A stretch of DNA of 64,000 nucleotides from Thermoanaerobaculia bacterium. Its GTDB lineage: Bacteria > Acidobacteriota > Thermoanaerobaculia > Multivoradales > Multivoraceae. A model generated the notes under the pieces. The model did no database searches. It had not been told where the DNA came from and worked only from the letters and a program-made list of their open reading frames with translations. Of the stretch, positions 63,128 to 64,000 are shown piece after piece. Every line of letters begins with the position of its first letter. Positions within the stretch are counted from its first letter, which is position 1. Both the position numbers and the translations under genes were made by a program. The stretch is from positions 1 through 64,000 of the forward strand of contig JAJEBV010000016.1 in the NCBI GenBank assembly GCA_022822365.1, in the 5' to 3' direction.

Positions 63128-63151
63128 GCCCGCCTGATGGGTGCGCGGGTC

Positions 63152-63943
63152 TCAGTGGTCGCCGCCGGACCCCAGCGCCGACCTGAGCTCGCCGATGGCG
63201 CTCGCCATCGCGTCGAGCGCGTTCTCCCAGTCCGACCAGTGGAACGCATGCCCGGCTTCGATCGCCTCATCCCAGGAATCGTTGATCGCGAAGAGTGCGT
63301 CGGCCGCCTCATGCCGTCTGGCCGGGTCCCGGAGCCGCAGAACGGCGCGACTCACCTCGGCCCGCTGCTGGCCCAGACTCCGTAGCCGCGCCAGGTTGCG
63401 GCCGCCCCGCGCCAGAGCTTCCTGGCCCGCTTCGCCCGGGATGCCTGCGACCTCGTGATCCGCGTCCGGGCCGTGACAACGATCGCACCGCCCCTGCAGG
63501 CCGCCTTCGACACCGAGCGATTGCGCCGCCACGCTGCCGTGGCAAGTGCGGCAGGTGGGCGCCGCGCGAACGCGACGCTCGAGCAGCGGGTAGTGCGCGC
63601 TCTGCTGTAGAGCCTGGAACTCGGCATCGTGGCAGCGGCCGCAGGTCTGCGGCAGGTTCCAGTGGTTCGCCGGGCTATCGCGGTGGGCGCTGTTGAGCAC
63701 CCCCTTGTGCGCGCGCAACTCGACGAACGTCGAGGTGTTGCCGCCATGACAGTCCGCGCACGAGACGCCGGCTGCGCCGTGGGCCGAGTCGCGGAACTGC
63801 CGCAGATGGACTGCCGCCGCCTCGTCGAGTTCCTGGGCGGCGTGGCAATCGATGCACGGATCCTGCGCCGACGCGGCGGCCGCGAACGCGGCAACGGCCA
63901 GAACCGGAACCGCCCACTTCAAGATCCCTCCAGCGGCATTCAC
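63152..63943 (-). CDS. Exported pentahaem cytochrome c
   Basis: The 263-residue protein has a signal peptide (ending ASAQD) and five CxxCH motifs: CIDCH, CADCH, CGRCH, CRTCH and CDRCH, all in the first 165 residues. The remaining 100 residues are helical and haem-free. Scattered single His residues could serve as distal ligands. The pattern suits a periplasmic multihaem electron carrier of the cytochrome c3/NapC-like or c554 group. The GTG at 63943 starts the signal peptide. No terminal reductase is next to it in the window, and the upstream side is cut off at 64000. Confidence 0.85.
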   Translation of the reverse strand: MNAAGGILKWAVPVLAVAAFAAAASAQDPCIDCHAAQELDEAAAVHLRQFRDSAHGAAGVSCADCHGGNTSTFVELRAHKGVLNSAHRDSPANHWNLPQTCGRCHDAEFQALQQSAHYPLLERRVRAAPTCRTCHGSVAAQSLGVEGGLQGRCDRCHGPDADHEVAGIPGEAGQEALARGGRNLARLRSLGQQRAEVSRAVLRLRDPARRHEAADALFAINDSWDEAIEAGHAFHWSDWENALDAMASAIGELRSALGSGGDH

Positions 63944-64000
63944 GGCGTCAGACTACCAACACGCCGAGTCCGGGAAACAACGCCCAAGAGGTCGAGGAGA

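Noticed and set aside
1..64000. tRNA/rRNA genes, insertion sequences or prophage
   Set aside because: No transposase, integrase, phage structural gene or recognisable tRNA/rRNA sequence was seen by reading; a covariance-model scan would be needed to exclude small RNAs.

Overview
The window is about 64 kb of GC-rich, densely coding bacterial chromosome. No rRNA, tRNA, CRISPR array, insertion sequence or phage structural gene was seen. The gene content points to an Acidobacteriota-like lineage: two VWFA-domain proteins of the acidobacterial type (one fused to a GWxTD-like domain), an exported DUF1552/DUF1592 pair, PQQ beta-propeller enzymes, LpxD (so an outer membrane with lipid A) and a complete LysW carrier-protein pathway. 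This assignment is inference from gene families, not from a marker gene.

Layout. 0.15-2.2 kb: GT-C-like membrane protein. 2.3-7.3 kb: a stretch of visibly lower GC with an ATPase/DUF4435 pair resembling the PARIS anti-phage system (AriA/AriB) and an exported Sel1-repeat protein. 7.4-8.5 kb: methyltransferase. 8.65-14.4 kb: PQQ alcohol dehydrogenase carrying the Asp-Tyr-Asp signature of lanthanide-dependent enzymes, a XoxJ-like binding protein, a cytochrome c lipoprotein with an unusual CX3CH haem motif, and a TonB-dependent receptor. 14.4-23.1 kb: Fic enzyme with duplicated upstream sites, glyoxalase II, amidohydrolase, LpxD, GWxTD/VWFA protein, DNA glycosylase Tag, and a beta-propeller protein. 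23.1-23.8 kb: a RHH/PIN toxin-antitoxin pair. 23.8-31 kb: exported hydrolase, ferredoxin, metallo-beta-lactamase-fold hydrolase, ABC-2 exporter, PfkB kinase, DegT aminotransferase. 31-37.4 kb (minus strand): DUF1552/DUF1592, M23 peptidase, VOC protein, membrane protein. 36.6-37.6 kb also holds hairpin arrays and a four-copy 35-bp tandem repeat. 37.6-41.2 kb: hydrolase, VWFA protein, MOSC, rhodanese.

41.2-46.1 kb looks like a zone of gene decay or poor assembly. A sulfotransferase lacks a usable start, an internally deleted duplicate of it lies about 1 kb downstream, a retropepsin-like gene has a C-terminal frameshift, and a truncated surface protein carries two compensating frameshifts, the first in a run of nine G.

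46.1-56 kb is one tightly packed cell-surface polysaccharide operon: GT2, O-antigen ligase-like protein, a fused initiating sugar transferase plus GT2, sulfotransferase, DPM1-like GT2 with GtrA, and a GT-C/TPR protein. Most junctions overlap by 4 nt. A sulfated exported glycan is the natural inference. 56-61.6 kb is the LysW-X-Y-Z-J-K cluster, which makes lysine from aminoadipate and/or ornithine from glutamate on a protein carrier. It is followed by a BCCT compatible-solute transporter and, on the minus strand, a pentahaem cytochrome.

The strongest candidates for follow-up are the PARIS-like pair, the predicted lanthanide-dependent dehydrogenase cluster with its CX3CH cytochrome, the repeat structures at 15.5 and 37.5 kb, and the rearranged 41-45 kb zone.
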